A stretch of DNA of 64,000 nt from Codonopsis lanceolata (taxonomy: Eukaryota; Streptophyta; Magnoliopsida; Asterales; Campanulaceae): positions 54,156,430 to 54,220,429 of the forward strand of contig CM028382.1 of NCBI GenBank assembly GCA_013146195.2, written 5' to 3'. The notes beneath the pieces are model-generated. The model ran no database searches. It was not told the origin of the DNA and saw nothing but the letters and a program-made list of their open reading frames with translations. Both the position numbers and the translations under genes were made by a program. This document shows, piece after piece, positions 20,214 to 30,645 of the stretch; the stretch's first letter is position 1; every line of letters starts with the position of its first letter.

Positions 20214-22763
20214 TCAAAATATAGAAATCATGCATCTTTGAAAAGTAGTCGGTGCATTACATAATCCAAAAGGCATTCTCCTAAAAGCAAAAGTACCAAA
20301 GGGACATGTAAAGTTGTTTTCTCTGGTCTTCAGTGCAACAGGGGGATCTGATTGTAACGAAAAACCATCAAGAAAGCAATAATATTCATGACCGGCTAGT
20401 CTTTCAAGGATTTGGTCAATAAATGGCAAAGGAAAGTGGTCTTTCCTAGTTGCCGCATTTAATTTTCGCAAATCAATGCACATTCTATAACCAGTTATAG
20501 TTCTAGTAGGAACTAATTCGTCTTTCTCATTTTTAACAACCGTAATTCCTGACTTTTTAGGAACTACTTGAACAGGACTAACCCATTTACTATCTGATAT
20601 ATGGTAAATTATACCCGCATCTAAGAGCTTAAGAACTTCTTTCCTAACGGCTTCTTCCATGTGTGGGTTAAGTCTTCTTTGCCTTTCTCTTGAAGGTTTA
20701 CTGCCTTCTTCTAGATGTATTTTATGCATGCACATAGAGGGACTAATTCCTTTTAAATCAGCTAGGGAACATCCTAAAGCTTCTCTATGTGTCCATAAAA
20801 CTTTTAACAAACTAGCTTCTTGTTTTTCCGTTAAGTTAAATTTGCTATAATAACAGAGCAAAGTGTTACATTCCCCTAAAAATGCATATTTTAAATGGGG
20901 TGGTAATGACATAAATTCAGAATTTTCTACTTTAATAGTTTCTTTTATTTTAGCCTCCTCATTCTCCACTTTATTATCTTCTTTAATTTCTTCATCAATA
21001 TTTTCTATCTCAATTTCTTCAAAGAGAGATTTTAGAATCTCTACTTCATCATCCTTGATTTCATTAATTTCTTCAAACTTATCAGAATTATTTCCTGATT
21101 CTTTCTCTTTATCTTTCTTTTTACTAGCTTCTAACTTTTCTCTCTCTTGTCTTTCCTCTTCTTCTATTTCTCTTTCAATTTCATCAATGTCAATTTTTAT
21201 GGGAGGGATAGGACTATCATCATAAACTATGAATCTATCTCTCTCATATTCTGCCTCTTCTTCAAAGGTTTCGGTTGATAATTTTTCAATCTCATCTATT
21301 GAAAAACAGGCACTTATGTCACTAGGTCTATTCATGGCATCAAAAACAGAGATTTCAACAGTTTCACCTAGGACCGACATTGTGAGTTTACCATTTTTCA
21401 CATTAATCATTGTATTGGCAGTGGCCATAAATGGTCTACCTAACAATATTGAGACTTCATTATTAGTGCATATCTTCCTTTCCATCTCTAGAACCACAAA
21501 GTCAATCGGAATGATCAGTTTATCAACCTGAACTAGGATGTCTTCCACTATACCCAAAGGATATTTAACTGAACGATCAGCTAATTGTAATTGCATAGTA
21601 GTGGGTTTTAGTTCTCCTAACCCTAACTGTTTATAGACCGCAAAAGGCATCAAATTAATACTTGCTCCTAAATCTAGCATTGCTTTCATCTTTTTAGAGC
21701 TTCCCAAGGAAACTTGGATATTAAAGCTACCAGGGTCTTTCAACTTAGGTGGTAATTGGGTTGTAAACGCAGAACTTACGTTTTCAGAAACAATAATCTT
21801 TTCATTGTTTTCAAACTTGTGTTTCTTAGAGTGAAGATCTTTGAAAAACTTTGCATAAGCTGGAATATTTTTAATAACATTAAGCAAAGGAAGATTAACA
21901 TTCACTTTGGATAACATATTATAAATTTCCGTAAATTGTTTGTCCATTCGGTTTTTCATAAGTCTTCTTGGAAACGGAATTGGAGGAACATAAGGTGGTG
22001 GAGCCACATAAGGTTCCTCTTCTTCTTGATCCAACTCTTTTTCAACTTCAATTGTATTATCTTTATTTTGAACTTCTTTTTCTTGTTCCTTATTTGGAAC
22101 TTCTACTTCTTTTTCTACTTCTACTTCTTGATTATTTAATTCATTATTCTCTTTACTATTAATATCACTATCTTTTTCGATTTCTTTTTCAGAATTTTCT
22201 TGTTCAGAATTTTCTACTGTAGCAGGCACTTTAGAAGAAGGATCAGAATCACTTACCTCTTCACCAATTACCTTTCCGCTTCGCAAGACGGTGATTGACT
22301 TGGCTTGCTCAGTTTGACTAGGGAACTTCCCTTCTTCTCTTTTATCTACTTCAGAATTTGCAATGTGTTTCTTTAGATTTTCAATTTCTTCAAGCATGTA
22401 TTTCATCAATGCTGCTTGACCTTTACTTGCTACATCTTGTTTGGGAACTTCTTCAATTCTCAATTGATTTTGATTTGGAAACTGTGGAGGTTGTGGTGGT
22501 TGAGGTTGGAATTGTTGAGGTTGCAAAGGCTTATTTCCTCCCCAAGAAAAGTTAGGATGATTCCTCCAACCAGGATTATATGTGTTTGAATAGGGATCAT
22601 TCCTTGGCCTTTGAGGGTACATATTCATAGCATTAGCCTGTTCAGAATACATAGCACTTGACGGACAAAAATTAGTAGCATGAGAATATAATCCACATAA
22701 AGCACATGCTTCTTGAATTTGCCAATTTTCAAATTGAGCTTGTGTATTTGAATTATCTTGCAA
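20214..22763 (-). CDS. gag C-terminus, protease, linker and RT N-terminus of E2 (right copy)
   Basis: An 849-codon open frame. The CCHC zinc knuckle is at residues 20-33 (C20, C23, H28, C33). A Gln/Pro-rich stretch follows, then an acidic region, the aspartic protease with DLGAS near residue 361, a second Glu-rich linker, and RT from about residue 690 to the FLDGFS block near 800, after which indels break the frame. It shows that gag, protease and RT lie in one frame in this element. The ATG used is only the first in frame after a TAG at 22800-22802; the left copy has CAG at that codon (14672-14670), so gag is probably continuous. Confidence 0.85.
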   Translation of the reverse strand: MQDNSNTQAQFENWQIQEACALCGLYSHATNFCPSSAMYSEQANAMNMYPQRPRNDPYSNTYNPGWRNHPNFSWGGNKPLQPQQFQPQPPQPPQFPNQNQLRIEEVPKQDVASKGQAALMKYMLEEIENLKKHIANSEVDKREEGKFPSQTEQAKSITVLRSGKVIGEEVSDSDPSSKVPATVENSEQENSEKEIEKDSDINSKENNELNNQEVEVEKEVEVPNKEQEKEVQNKDNTIEVEKELDQEEEEPYVAPPPYVPPIPFPRRLMKNRMDKQFTEIYNMLSKVNVNLPLLNVIKNIPAYAKFFKDLHSKKHKFENNEKIIVSENVSSAFTTQLPPKLKDPGSFNIQVSLGSSKKMKAMLDLGASINLMPFAVYKQLGLGELKPTTMQLQLADRSVKYPLGIVEDILVQVDKLIIPIDFVVLEMERKICTNNEVSILLGRPFMATANTMINVKNGKLTMSVLGETVEISVFDAMNRPSDISACFSIDEIEKLSTETFEEEAEYERDRFIVYDDSPIPPIKIDIDEIEREIEEEERQEREKLEASKKKDKEKESGNNSDKFEEINEIKDDEVEILKSLFEEIEIENIDEEIKEDNKVENEEAKIKETIKVENSEFMSLPPHLKYAFLGECNTLLCYYSKFNLTEKQEASLLKVLWTHREALGCSLADLKGISPSMCMHKIHLEEGSKPSRERQRRLNPHMEEAVRKEVLKLLDAGIIYHISDSKWVSPVQVVPKKSGITVVKNEKDELVPTRTITGYRMCIDLRKLNAATRKDHFPLPFIDQILERLAGHEYYCFLDGFSLQSDPPVALKTRENNFTCPFGTFAFRRMPFGLCNAPTTFQRCMISIF

Positions 22764-22799
22764 TTGATATAGGCTTCTATTTTTACTTCTAGCACTTTT

Positions 22800-23675
22800 C
22801 TATTGGGAATTAATACTTAACATCTCAAATAATTCTTCTAGTGCTTCTGGTGTCATTCTATTAATAGAACCACCAGCTGCACTATCAACCATAGTTTGTA
22901 AGCATGGCGAAAGACCATGATAAAATTGAAGCACTAACACATGTTGAGCCAAATTATGATGAGGACACATAATGAGCAGATTTTTAAATCTATCCCATGA
23001 CTCATGGAATGTTTCACCTAGTTCATTTTGGAATGACATGATTTGTTTTCTATATTCAGTAAGAGATGCATGCTTGTAAAATTTACTCATAAACAAATCA
23101 TATAATTGAGCCCAAGTATAAACACTATTAGGTGTTAGGTTCATAAACCATCTCTTTGCCAATTCTTTTAATGCACTGGGAAAATATTTCATTTTGATTT
23201 GATCTTCAGTCAACCCTCCTAAAGGAAAAGTACTCATCATGTATTCATATTCTCTTAAGAAACTGACAGGATCTTCATGTGGCATCCCATGAAAAGATGG
23301 TATGACATTAAAATAATGACTTTTTAACTCAAAATTCCTTACAGCATCTGGCAAGACTAAACATGATGTCACAACATTTAATGAAGGTCTACTAAAGTCA
23401 TTAATAGTTCTTTGATTTACTACTACTTCCATATTTCTTCTTGCAGGTTCTTCTTCTCTTTGATTCCTGTTGACTGGGTCAACTGGATTTTCAGGATTAC
23501 GATTATTGTTATTCTCTTCCATTGGAGGATCAACCAGAGGATCCTCTTGATTCAATTGGTCTTGATTATCGAACTCGGGAGCTAGATTTTCAAGGACTTC
23601 TTGATTTCTTCTAACAATATTTATATCTTGATTTAACTCTACCAAATTAGGATTCAAAGATCGACGACCATGCAT
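22800..23675 (-). CDS. gag N-terminal part of E2 (right copy)
   Basis: A 291-codon frame from ATG 23675, the first ATG after the PBS. It has an Asn/Glu-rich N-terminus and then the retrotransposon gag (capsid) core at about residues 120-270: FHGMPHEDPVSFLREYE, AKRWFMNLTPNSVYTWAQL, FHESWDRFKNLL, VLQFYHGLSP. It ends at TAG 22800-22802, which the left copy reads as CAG. This stop is either a haplotype difference, a C-to-T mutation in CAG context, or a base-call error. Confidence 0.85.
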   Translation of the reverse strand: MHGRRSLNPNLVELNQDINIVRRNQEVLENLAPEFDNQDQLNQEDPLVDPPMEENNNNRNPENPVDPVNRNQREEEPARRNMEVVVNQRTINDFSRPSLNVVTSCLVLPDAVRNFELKSHYFNVIPSFHGMPHEDPVSFLREYEYMMSTFPLGGLTEDQIKMKYFPSALKELAKRWFMNLTPNSVYTWAQLYDLFMSKFYKHASLTEYRKQIMSFQNELGETFHESWDRFKNLLIMCPHHNLAQHVLVLQFYHGLSPCLQTMVDSAAGGSINRMTPEALEELFEMLSINSQ

Positions 23676-23825
23676 AAAAATAATTTAAACCAATTTAAAA
23701 CAACTAACTATTAAAAACAAAATAAAATCTTTTTGTATTTTTTTTATAAAAACTGAAAATTAAACTAAAAACTAAATTAAGTTAACAACTACGCTACCAA
23801 CAAACTAACTACGTGAACTAGCTTG
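23676..23825 (-). other. E2 leader between PBS and gag (right copy)
   Basis: A short AT-rich untranslated leader. Nothing else is seen in it. Confidence 0.6.
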
Positions 23826-23843
23826 TCCCCGGCAACGGTGCCA
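23826..23843 (-). promoter_or_regulatory. Primer binding site of E2 (tRNA-Asp type)
   Basis: TGGCACCGTTGCCGGGGA on the minus strand, six bases after the LTR end. It is complementary to a plant tRNA-Asp 3' end including CCA, with one mismatch against the usual TGGCGCCG form. This primer choice is common in Athila elements. Confidence 0.8.
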
Positions 23844-23849
23844 AAAACT

Positions 23850-25146
23850 TGATCGATGTTTTAATTAATCTTTTTCCTTGCAAGTGGACTATTATAGAAT
23901 AGTATTGGAAGCAAAGGTCGAACCCACAGAGACAAGTGAACACAAACAGTGCAATTTATTGATAGCAAATTATTAATCTAAAGGGGGTTTTTATATTTAA
24001 TTCTACTCTAAACTACTATTTATTTAGATGTTTAACTAATTAGACAAGAATAATGTATATGAAGATCTTATGATGGGTGGAAATCTAGGATTTTGGGTTT
24101 CACTTGTATCTCTTTTATGTTCAATTCATAATAATTATCATTCAATGTCTTGGGTTCGTTCACTAAAAATAGATATAGTCTGTTGAACAATTGGTTCAGC
24201 CTCCATCCCAAAAATTCATCCATTCTATATCCTAAGCACAGAACTATCAATCTAGTGTCACCTAGATTTATGATCTATCTCGTCACCTAGATCATGTAAG
24301 AACCGGTCCTAACTTATCACTCTCGTGCATCGATAGGTCCAATTTATTGTGTTGGTGAGCCGATTAATGCGACATATGCACTTGGTCATGCGCTTATCCG
24401 CACCTCTAGGCCTTTATTATTTGCGATTACATTCATTTGTTCAAAGCAAAATAATAGAGGGATTGATAAACAACACAATCAACAAGCATTGAATGAACAT
24501 ATATAAGAATTAAAGCATAAATTTGATACAAGTTACCTCCCACCTCCTAGATTATGGATGATTTAGTTCATCATAGACAATGAACAACACATGGGGATGA
24601 TCGGATACATGATTTGATTTTCAATACTTGAAATTACAAAATCTAACTATGTTATACAATCTAAAAACTACCTAAAATCTATTAAAGAGAGCTTCCAGCC
24701 GTCCTCTCCCTTTTGGCTCGGCATCTGACTTCTATATATACCCGGGAGTTGTAATCCAATCGAACCACCGTGTGAAAATCCGAAATAGTCGCATTTTGAC
24801 TACCTTGCGCAGCAGTGTTGGGTACTTGCGTCCGCAAGGTCTCCAGATGTGTCGGCCTTTTGGTTTCTTGAGTTCTACCTTGACCAGACGTCTTGCCTAC
24901 CTTGCGGTCGCAAGGTCTGAGGCACCTTGCGTCCGCAAGGTGTCCATAATTGACAGTCTTCATTTTTCTTCTTTTGGCTCTTCATGAAATTTGCACTTAA
25001 AACCCTGGAGTTTCGTATATTTTCACTAATAACCCTGAAACTTACAAAACTCGCCGAAAACATATATTAGTAGCCAAAAGCCTCGTGAAATAGCATAATT
25101 TAAGTCATAGAAGCATATAAAATCGACGTATAAAATACATCGATCA
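23850..25146 (-). repeat. 5' LTR of E2 (right copy)
   Basis: About 1.30 kb with the same termini as 15712-17021 (TGATCGATG... ACATCGATCA on the minus strand). The next bases, CTGAG at 25147-25151, are the expected target-site flank. The partner flank would be left of the window. The TATA region is near 24733-24741 and one intact palindrome pair lies at about 24900-24942. Confidence 0.85.
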
Positions 25147-25867
25147 CTGAGCTTAAAGAAAGTGAAGAAGCCGTGACTACAAAAGTTACCGAGCTCTCCA
25201 AGCTGGAGGAGGAGAAGAAGACCCTGGAAGCACATCTTAGTTTTTCCAAGAAATTCGAGGAAGCTGCTCTTAACAATATTGGACAGGTGAGAAAGAGCTC
25301 AAAGAAGCCCTCAACCAATTGGAGTGAGCACATGCTGAAACGTCCGAGAAGGAAAAGAAATTGAGGGAAGAACTGTCCCAACCCAATGAAGAACAGAGGC
25401 AAGCAATAATTGTTGACTACAAGAACTCTTAGGACTTCTAAGCCAGTGTCGAAGACGAAGTCTATCCATTCTTCCTTCAAGGGGTGCACCACGTCCTAAG
25501 GCAATTGGCGTGCTGTGGGATGGATATCTGGCCAGAACAGCTTGCTGAATGAGGAACTAACACCCCCTTCTACCCTTCTGCTCGCCCGGGTCATGCCTTG
25601 GTGCCCTTCACTGAAGATGAGCTGATTTCTCTGGCCCAATCAGACGCACAAAAAGGACTAGCTGCCTCGACTCCTCCCAAAACTGCCAATGTGACTATTA
25701 CAGATCTGATGACCCAGATCTGGATGGCCAAATAATAGGAGGCTTCAACCTTGGCTGCTCACTTCGCCGGTGATGACATGGACGTGATCGTGATTGAAGA
25801 AACTACAACTAATGAAGCAGCTGACCCTTGCCAAAGCACTCCTCAAGTCACTCCTTCCGATCTTTAA
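25147..25867 (+). pseudogene. Antisense coiled-coil ORF of E3, 5' end cut off by E2
   Basis: Opposite to E3 pol, one frame can be followed with interruptions from the E2 insertion point to TAA 25865-25867. It starts with a Lys/Glu-rich heptad-like coiled coil (TELSKLEEEKKTLEAHL) and continues into YPFFLQGVHHVL and MDIWPEQLAE, then a hydrophilic tail. It has stops near 25430, 25550 and 25735 and one or two frameshifts. AATAAA at 25997-26002 would suit a poly(A) signal for such a transcript. The position recalls the antisense ORFs of Tat-type elements such as Grande; the function is unknown. Confidence 0.6.
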
Positions 25868-26422
25868 ACTTCCTTTCTGGCCTGCGTGCCACAACTTTAA
25901 ACTTTTCATTACTATTTCCCTACAAGACAATTTACAATATCTTTGGGCATGTAATATTAATACTTTTGCACTCAATATCAATGCTTGTATTTTCCCAATA
26001 AAGCTTCACCCATTTTAAAAAACTCATCTTTTAAATCGAGCAAGCACATTCTGGGCTTGACGAAAAATAAAGAATGCATAGCCCTCAAACACCAACCCTT
26101 TTACCCGAGCAGAGATACCTCGTACTCGTGAAAACGAGAATAATCGAGATAACAAGCTCGAACACCAATCCTTTTTCACGTGCAGAGATACCTCCTACTC
26201 GTGAAAAAGAGAATAATCGAGATAACAGGCTCGAACACCAACTTTTTAATCAAGCAGGAAAAAACCCATGCCCGCCAAAAGCATAATCGAGTTTACACCA
26301 AATGCCACAAGCGGGACACTCAAAAAATGAGACCCAATGTATGCTCATTCATTTCATCCCAACTTACATCAAAGCAAAAAGAAAACATAGCCCGCACAAT
26401 ACCAATCAACGGTAATACTTCT
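25868..26422. other. E3 region between antisense ORF and pol end, with 73-bp tandem repeat
   Basis: Untranslated. From 26088 to about 26250 a 73-base unit starting AACACCAA repeats at 26088, 26161 and 26234 (two and a fraction copies), including AGAGATACCTC and CTCGTGAAAA. Nothing else recognisable. Confidence 0.65.
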
Positions 26423-27476
26423 TTAAGTGATCTGCATGCCATGAATGTTTAAGCTCGATGCCTTCTTCTGTTCGCAACATATAGGTCCCCTCATTGACAA
26501 TTCTGACCACTTAGAAAGGACCCTCCCAATTAGGATAAAACTTCCCCAATTCTGCTCGATGGCCTGTTGCCTCAATTTTTTGGAGAACCCAATCGCCCAC
26601 AGCAAATGACCGACCACGAACCCTCTTATCGTGGTGGGCCTTTGCTCGCTGTTTATAATTGGTCATCCGCATCTTAGATTCCAAACGTTTCTCCTCCACC
26701 AAATCAAGATCCGCTGCCCGAGCTACAATGTTTGTATTCCATATCATAATGAGACACCCTATGGTTTGGTAAGTACATTTCTACTGGAGCCATGGCCTCA
26801 GATCCATAAGCGAGGGAAAAAGTTGTTTCTCCCGTGGGCCGTCTAACCGATGTTCTGACCGCCCATAGGGCTGATGGCAACTCATCCACCCATCTTTCTA
26901 CTTTATCCTCAAGATTTCTTTTAAGGGCATGCAAAACTTGCTTGTTAGCTACCTCAGCCCGCCCATTGCCTTGAGGATATGCCATAGAGGATTGCCAATG
27001 CTTCACACGCATCTGCTCGCATGCCTTTGTGAATTTCTTAGAGAATTGTGTCCCATGATCAAAAACTATAGCCCGGGGTACCCCAAACGGCACCATATAT
27101 GCTTGTGTACAAAGTCGATCACATTAACCTCACCGATGGTTGCCAAAGGCTTAGCCTCTACTCACTTGGTGAAGTAATCTACAGCAACTACTGCGTATTT
27201 AAACTTTGAGCGAGCTAATGGGAAAGGACCAATCAGATCTATACCCCACATGTCAAACGGCCATGAAGCAACCACTAAAGTCTGCTCGATAGAAGGTAAT
27301 CGCGGTATATCAGCGTAACGTTGACACTTATCACATCGCCAAACATACATCTCTGCGTCTCGCCTCAAGGTAATCCAATAAAAGCCTGTAGCTAGAACCT
27401 TTTCTGCGAACGACCGTTGACCCAGGTGCCCTCCACATTTTCCTTCATGAATCTCCCCCAATATGCCCTCGGTCAT
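26423..27476 (-). pseudogene. Integrase of E3
   Basis: Pieces at 27476-27162 (zinc region CDKCQ; first core Asp in MWGIDLIGPF), 27096-26704 (second Asp in IVFDHGTQF; catalytic Glu in PQGNGRAEVANK) and 26747-26423 (GPF-type C-terminal module). Stops at 27162-27164 (TGA where Trp is expected after YFTK) and at 26511-26513, plus a short frameshift, disable it. All three catalytic residues are still readable. Confidence 0.8.
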
Positions 27477-28619
27477 CTATGGTCGCACACATCTGAGCAA
27501 AGGCATGGTATATGACCACCTATAGAGAATTTTATCCAAGATAACATACTGGCATGCTCGTTTCTGAATAGTTCGTGCTTCCGACTTGTCTTCGGGTAAC
27601 ATTCCTTGCTCGATGTAATCTTTTAAATCATCTATCCAGCACTTCGCAGCGGGCTCAACATCCATGATTACCTCTTTCTCTATCACTGGAACTTCCAAGT
27701 ATTCAATCATAACCCCTAGATGTAAAGATTGAATTTCATCTTCAGCCATCTTCGAAAGGTAATCTGCATGCATATTATCCTCACGACCAATTCTAACCAG
27801 CTCCCAGTAATCAAAATCCTTCAAAATCTCCTTCACTATGGTACAGTATTGAACCAGAACCAGATGATGGACAGCGTAATCACCTTTGACCTGATTTACG
27901 ACCAGTTGCGAATCACAATAAATTACTATCTCGCGCACTCCTACGTCCTGCGCGAGCTCAAGCCCCGCGATCAAGGCCTCATACTCCGCTTGGTTGTTTG
28001 ATGCTGGAAACTTGAAATACAAAGCCTTCTCAAACTCCACATCTTGTTCAGGTGGAACTAATGCAAGACCTGCTCCGCTCCCGAGCCTACTAACTGAACC
28101 GTCCACATGTAACTCCCAACAATAATCTGGGCGAGGCCGTTGAATAGGAACATTCACCGACGCAGTCTGGGTAGAAGTCTCCTCCTCGCCTGAATCCTTG
28201 AAACTAGTCTCAACTACAAAATCTGCCAAAGTTTGTGCCTTAATGGCTCGTCGAGGCTGGTAATCAATCTGAAACTCGGTCAACTTAATTGACCAGGTGA
28301 GAAAACGACCAGAAGAATCGGGCTTGTGTAGAATTTTCCTGAGGGGTGTATCTGTGTAAACAATGATGGGGTGTACAGAAAAATAAGCTCGAAGTTTCCG
28401 AGCAGCAACAACAAGCGAGTAAGCTAATTTTTCTGCATTAAAATAATGCCCTTCCACCGTAGTGAGGGCCTTGGAAACATAATACACAGGCTTTTGGATA
28501 TTACATTCTTCCATAACTATTACAGCGGCCACAGCCTGCTCTGTGGCCGCAAGATACACAAACAAATTCTCGCCTACTACCGGGCTGCTTAACAGTGGAG
28601 GCTGTCCTAGATATTCCAC
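27477..28619 (-). CDS. Two RNase H domains of E3 pol
   Basis: A 380-codon open piece. The first part is the RNase H that follows RT (VYLAATEQAVAAVIV, YNAE-type FNAEKLAYSLV). After a linker comes a second, archaeal-type RNase H with all four acidic residues: HVDGS, NNQAEYEAL, VIYCDSQLV and the late Asp in MHADYLSKMA. It ends at TAG 27477-27479 just before the integrase. The dual RNase H is diagnostic of Tat-lineage elements. It is part of the polyprotein and is bounded by stops on both sides, so it is not expected to be made on its own. Confidence 0.8.
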   Translation of the reverse strand: MEYLGQPPLLSSPVVGENLFVYLAATEQAVAAVIVMEECNIQKPVYYVSKALTTVEGHYFNAEKLAYSLVVAARKLRAYFSVHPIIVYTDTPLRKILHKPDSSGRFLTWSIKLTEFQIDYQPRRAIKAQTLADFVVETSFKDSGEEETSTQTASVNVPIQRPRPDYCWELHVDGSVSRLGSGAGLALVPPEQDVEFEKALYFKFPASNNQAEYEALIAGLELAQDVGVREIVIYCDSQLVVNQVKGDYAVHHLVLVQYCTIVKEILKDFDYWELVRIGREDNMHADYLSKMAEDEIQSLHLGVMIEYLEVPVIEKEVIMDVEPAAKCWIDDLKDYIEQGMLPEDKSEARTIQKRACQYVILDKILYRWSYTMPLLRCVRP

Positions 28620-28622
28620 CAG

Positions 28623-29591
28623 CTATTTGAAAGCCTCCTGACATTCCTTTGTCCATTCAAACCCCTTATTCCCTCGAAGCACTTTGAAAAAAGGCAAGCA
28701 CCTTTCTCCTGACTTGGAAATAAAACGACCAAGAGCAATGACTCGGCCATTAAGCTTCTGGACATCCTTGATGCAGCAAGAAGGCTTCATTGTGACCAAT
28801 GCCTGAATTTTCTCTGGGTTGGCCTCAATAGCTCTTTCGTTTACCATGAACCCCAGGACCTTGCCCGCCTTCACCCCGAACACACACTTGCTTGGGTTAA
28901 GTTTCATGTTATTCTTCCTGAGATTATCAAAGGTCTCCTCCAAATCAACGGTATGATCATGTCCTTTGGTCTTCACCACCATATCATCAATGTATGCCTC
29001 AACATTTCTGCCAATCTACGAGCTGAAAACTTTATTCACCATTCGCTGATAAGTAGCTCCTGCATTCTTCAGGTCAAAGGGCATTATTTTGTAACAATAG
29101 AGGCCTCCCGCTGCCCGAAATGCTGTCAAGGGTTTACCCTTTTCATTCATCTTCACCTGATGATACCCTGAATATGCATCAATGAAGCTCAAAAACTCAA
29201 AACCCGCTATGGCATCCACCAGCTTGTCGATGCGAGGGAGAGGATAACAATCCTTCGGGCATGCTTTATTGAGGTCGGTGAAATCCACACGCATCCTCCA
29301 CTTTCCATTTGACTTTTTAACCATAACCACATTAGCCAACCAAGTGGGATAGTGAATTTCCTCGATAATATCTCCGCTGAGTAATTTTTTGACCTCCTCC
29401 TTGATCGCTTTGTCCTTTTCGATGGCGTATACTCGAGGCCGCTGCTGAATTGGCCTGAAAACTAGATCCACACTAAGGCAATGAACTGCAACGTCCTCGC
29501 TAACCCCTTGCATATCTTCTAGCTTCCACGCGAACACATCCAAGCTGCTCTGGAGTTGCTTGACCAATCTATCCCGAGCTTCCACCGACAA
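28623..29591 (-). pseudogene. Reverse transcriptase of E3
   Basis: Two pieces in the same frame (29591-29016 and 28982-28623) separated by TAG 29016-29018. Motifs: MRVDFTDLNKACPKD, FIDAYSGYHQVKM, and the catalytic YIDDM just after the stop. A second TAG at 28623-28625 separates RT from RNase H. Both stops stand where Gln would fit (CAG to TAG). Confidence 0.85.
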
Positions 29592-30040
29592 TGCTCAGCC
29601 AATCTTTATTTTATGCTCGGGATAAGCAGAATTAATGAAAACCTCTTCAAGCTCGTCCTGAGCTATAAATTCGGGTTCATCCCGCATCTGGAGCGTGTCA
29701 CATTCCACTTTTTCCTCCTCCTCAGCCTACATTTCTGCGGCATCAAGTTGGTCCAGCTCCATATCCGTAGCCTGTTCGACTTGTCCCCTCGACCCCATCA
29801 TCAGCAAAGGACAAGTAACTTCCTCAGGGTGATGCTGCTCACCCTGTACCGAACTCTCGCTGACCATAGCAATCGTCGAAGGGCCCACTGTAACGTGAGA
29901 CTTTTTCTTAGTGCTAATAGTGACCTTTTGCTCGTCATCCTCCAGAGTCAATTTTTGCTTTTTCCTTTGACTATCCCGTACATATTCGATTTGCCAAAGA
30001 CCGGCCTCTTGGCCACTCCTTGATCGGTGTAAAACTTGGC
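29592..30040 (-). other. PR-RT linker of E3 pol
   Basis: Partly open and acidic (for example 29951-29727, VEQATDMELDQLD). No domain is recognised. It is the variable linker between protease and RT, with stops. Confidence 0.5.
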
Positions 30041-30478
30041 TTACTGGTGAGGAATAGAGGCGACCATCTGGAACTTAGTCATGCTCGGCACCCCTAAAAT
30101 AATATTATAGGGAGATTTCAAGTCGATCACCATGAAGGTGACTTTTTCTGCTCGAGTACGACTGCCTTCACCGATGAAAACTTCAAGTTCGACTGTGCCT
30201 TTCACCGGCACCTTGTGATTTGTGAAGCCTTCCAGGGTCCCAGCATAAGGTTTAAGGCATTCGAATTTCAATTCCAAACCCTGAAAGCAAGAGTAATACA
30301 TCACGTCCCTGTAAGCTCCATCGTCCACCAAAATCCTATACACCACCCAGCCATCGACTAGAGCAGAAACAATCAAAGACTGCTCCCCAGCCACACTACT
30401 CGCCAATTCACTGCGAGTAAACTGTATCGACTCCTCCCCTACTTGTAGAGTGGTTAGGCAATCCACCACCTTTGACAA
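30041..30478 (-). pseudogene. Aspartic protease of E3
   Basis: Frame 30478-30041. The active-site loop reads ILVDDGAYRDVMY, with DDG in place of the usual D[ST]G, and the flap/second region reads YNIILGVPSM. It lies between gag and RT as expected. The frame ends at TAA 30041-30043. Since DDG is unusual, the domain may have been inactive even before the stops. Confidence 0.65.
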
Positions 30479-30645
30479 AGAGTAAATCTGCTTGCCGAGC
30501 TATGTAAGTGTAGGCTCCTTATCCATGATGACATTTATTACCCCCGGATTGGGGGTGCATTTCTTCGGGGGGCATTCCCCCTGTTATTCCCAACTCTCTT
30601 AAACCGGTCCAACCGGCCTTCGTTTATAAATTTATGTATGGCCTA

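Larger units (their letters stand above)
6358..25146 (-). mobile_element. E2: Athila-like Ty3/gypsy element, shown partly twice
   Basis: On the minus strand, from right to left: LTR (23850-25146), PBS for tRNA-Asp, gag with CCHC knuckle, DLGAS protease, RT, RNase H, integrase, an env-like ORF, and 3' noncoding DNA cut by E1. Its 3' LTR must lie left of the window, beyond E1. The segment 9173-17214 is repeated as 17315-25356 across a 100-N gap, so there is probably one element of roughly 10.7 kb in this window, not two. Shared damage (TGA at 10425-10427 and the same codon near 18550) shows that the integrase frame is truly broken. Confidence 0.85.
17315..25356. repeat. Right copy of the 8.0 kb duplicated segment
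   Basis: Colinear with 9173-17214. The first 2.9 kb is riddled with small indels, while the last 5 kb carries long open frames. The left copy shows the reverse gradient. Each copy is worst at the side that touches the gap. This is what unpolished contig ends look like. A recent true tandem duplication would not be expected to show such a gradient. Confidence 0.9.

Noticed and set aside
15712..25146. An LTR element with direct LTRs at 15712-17021 and 23850-25146
   Set aside because: Both LTRs are followed by the same PBS on the minus strand, so both are the same 5' LTR shown twice. The interval also contains the N gap and non-element flank. An LTR finder would call this in error.
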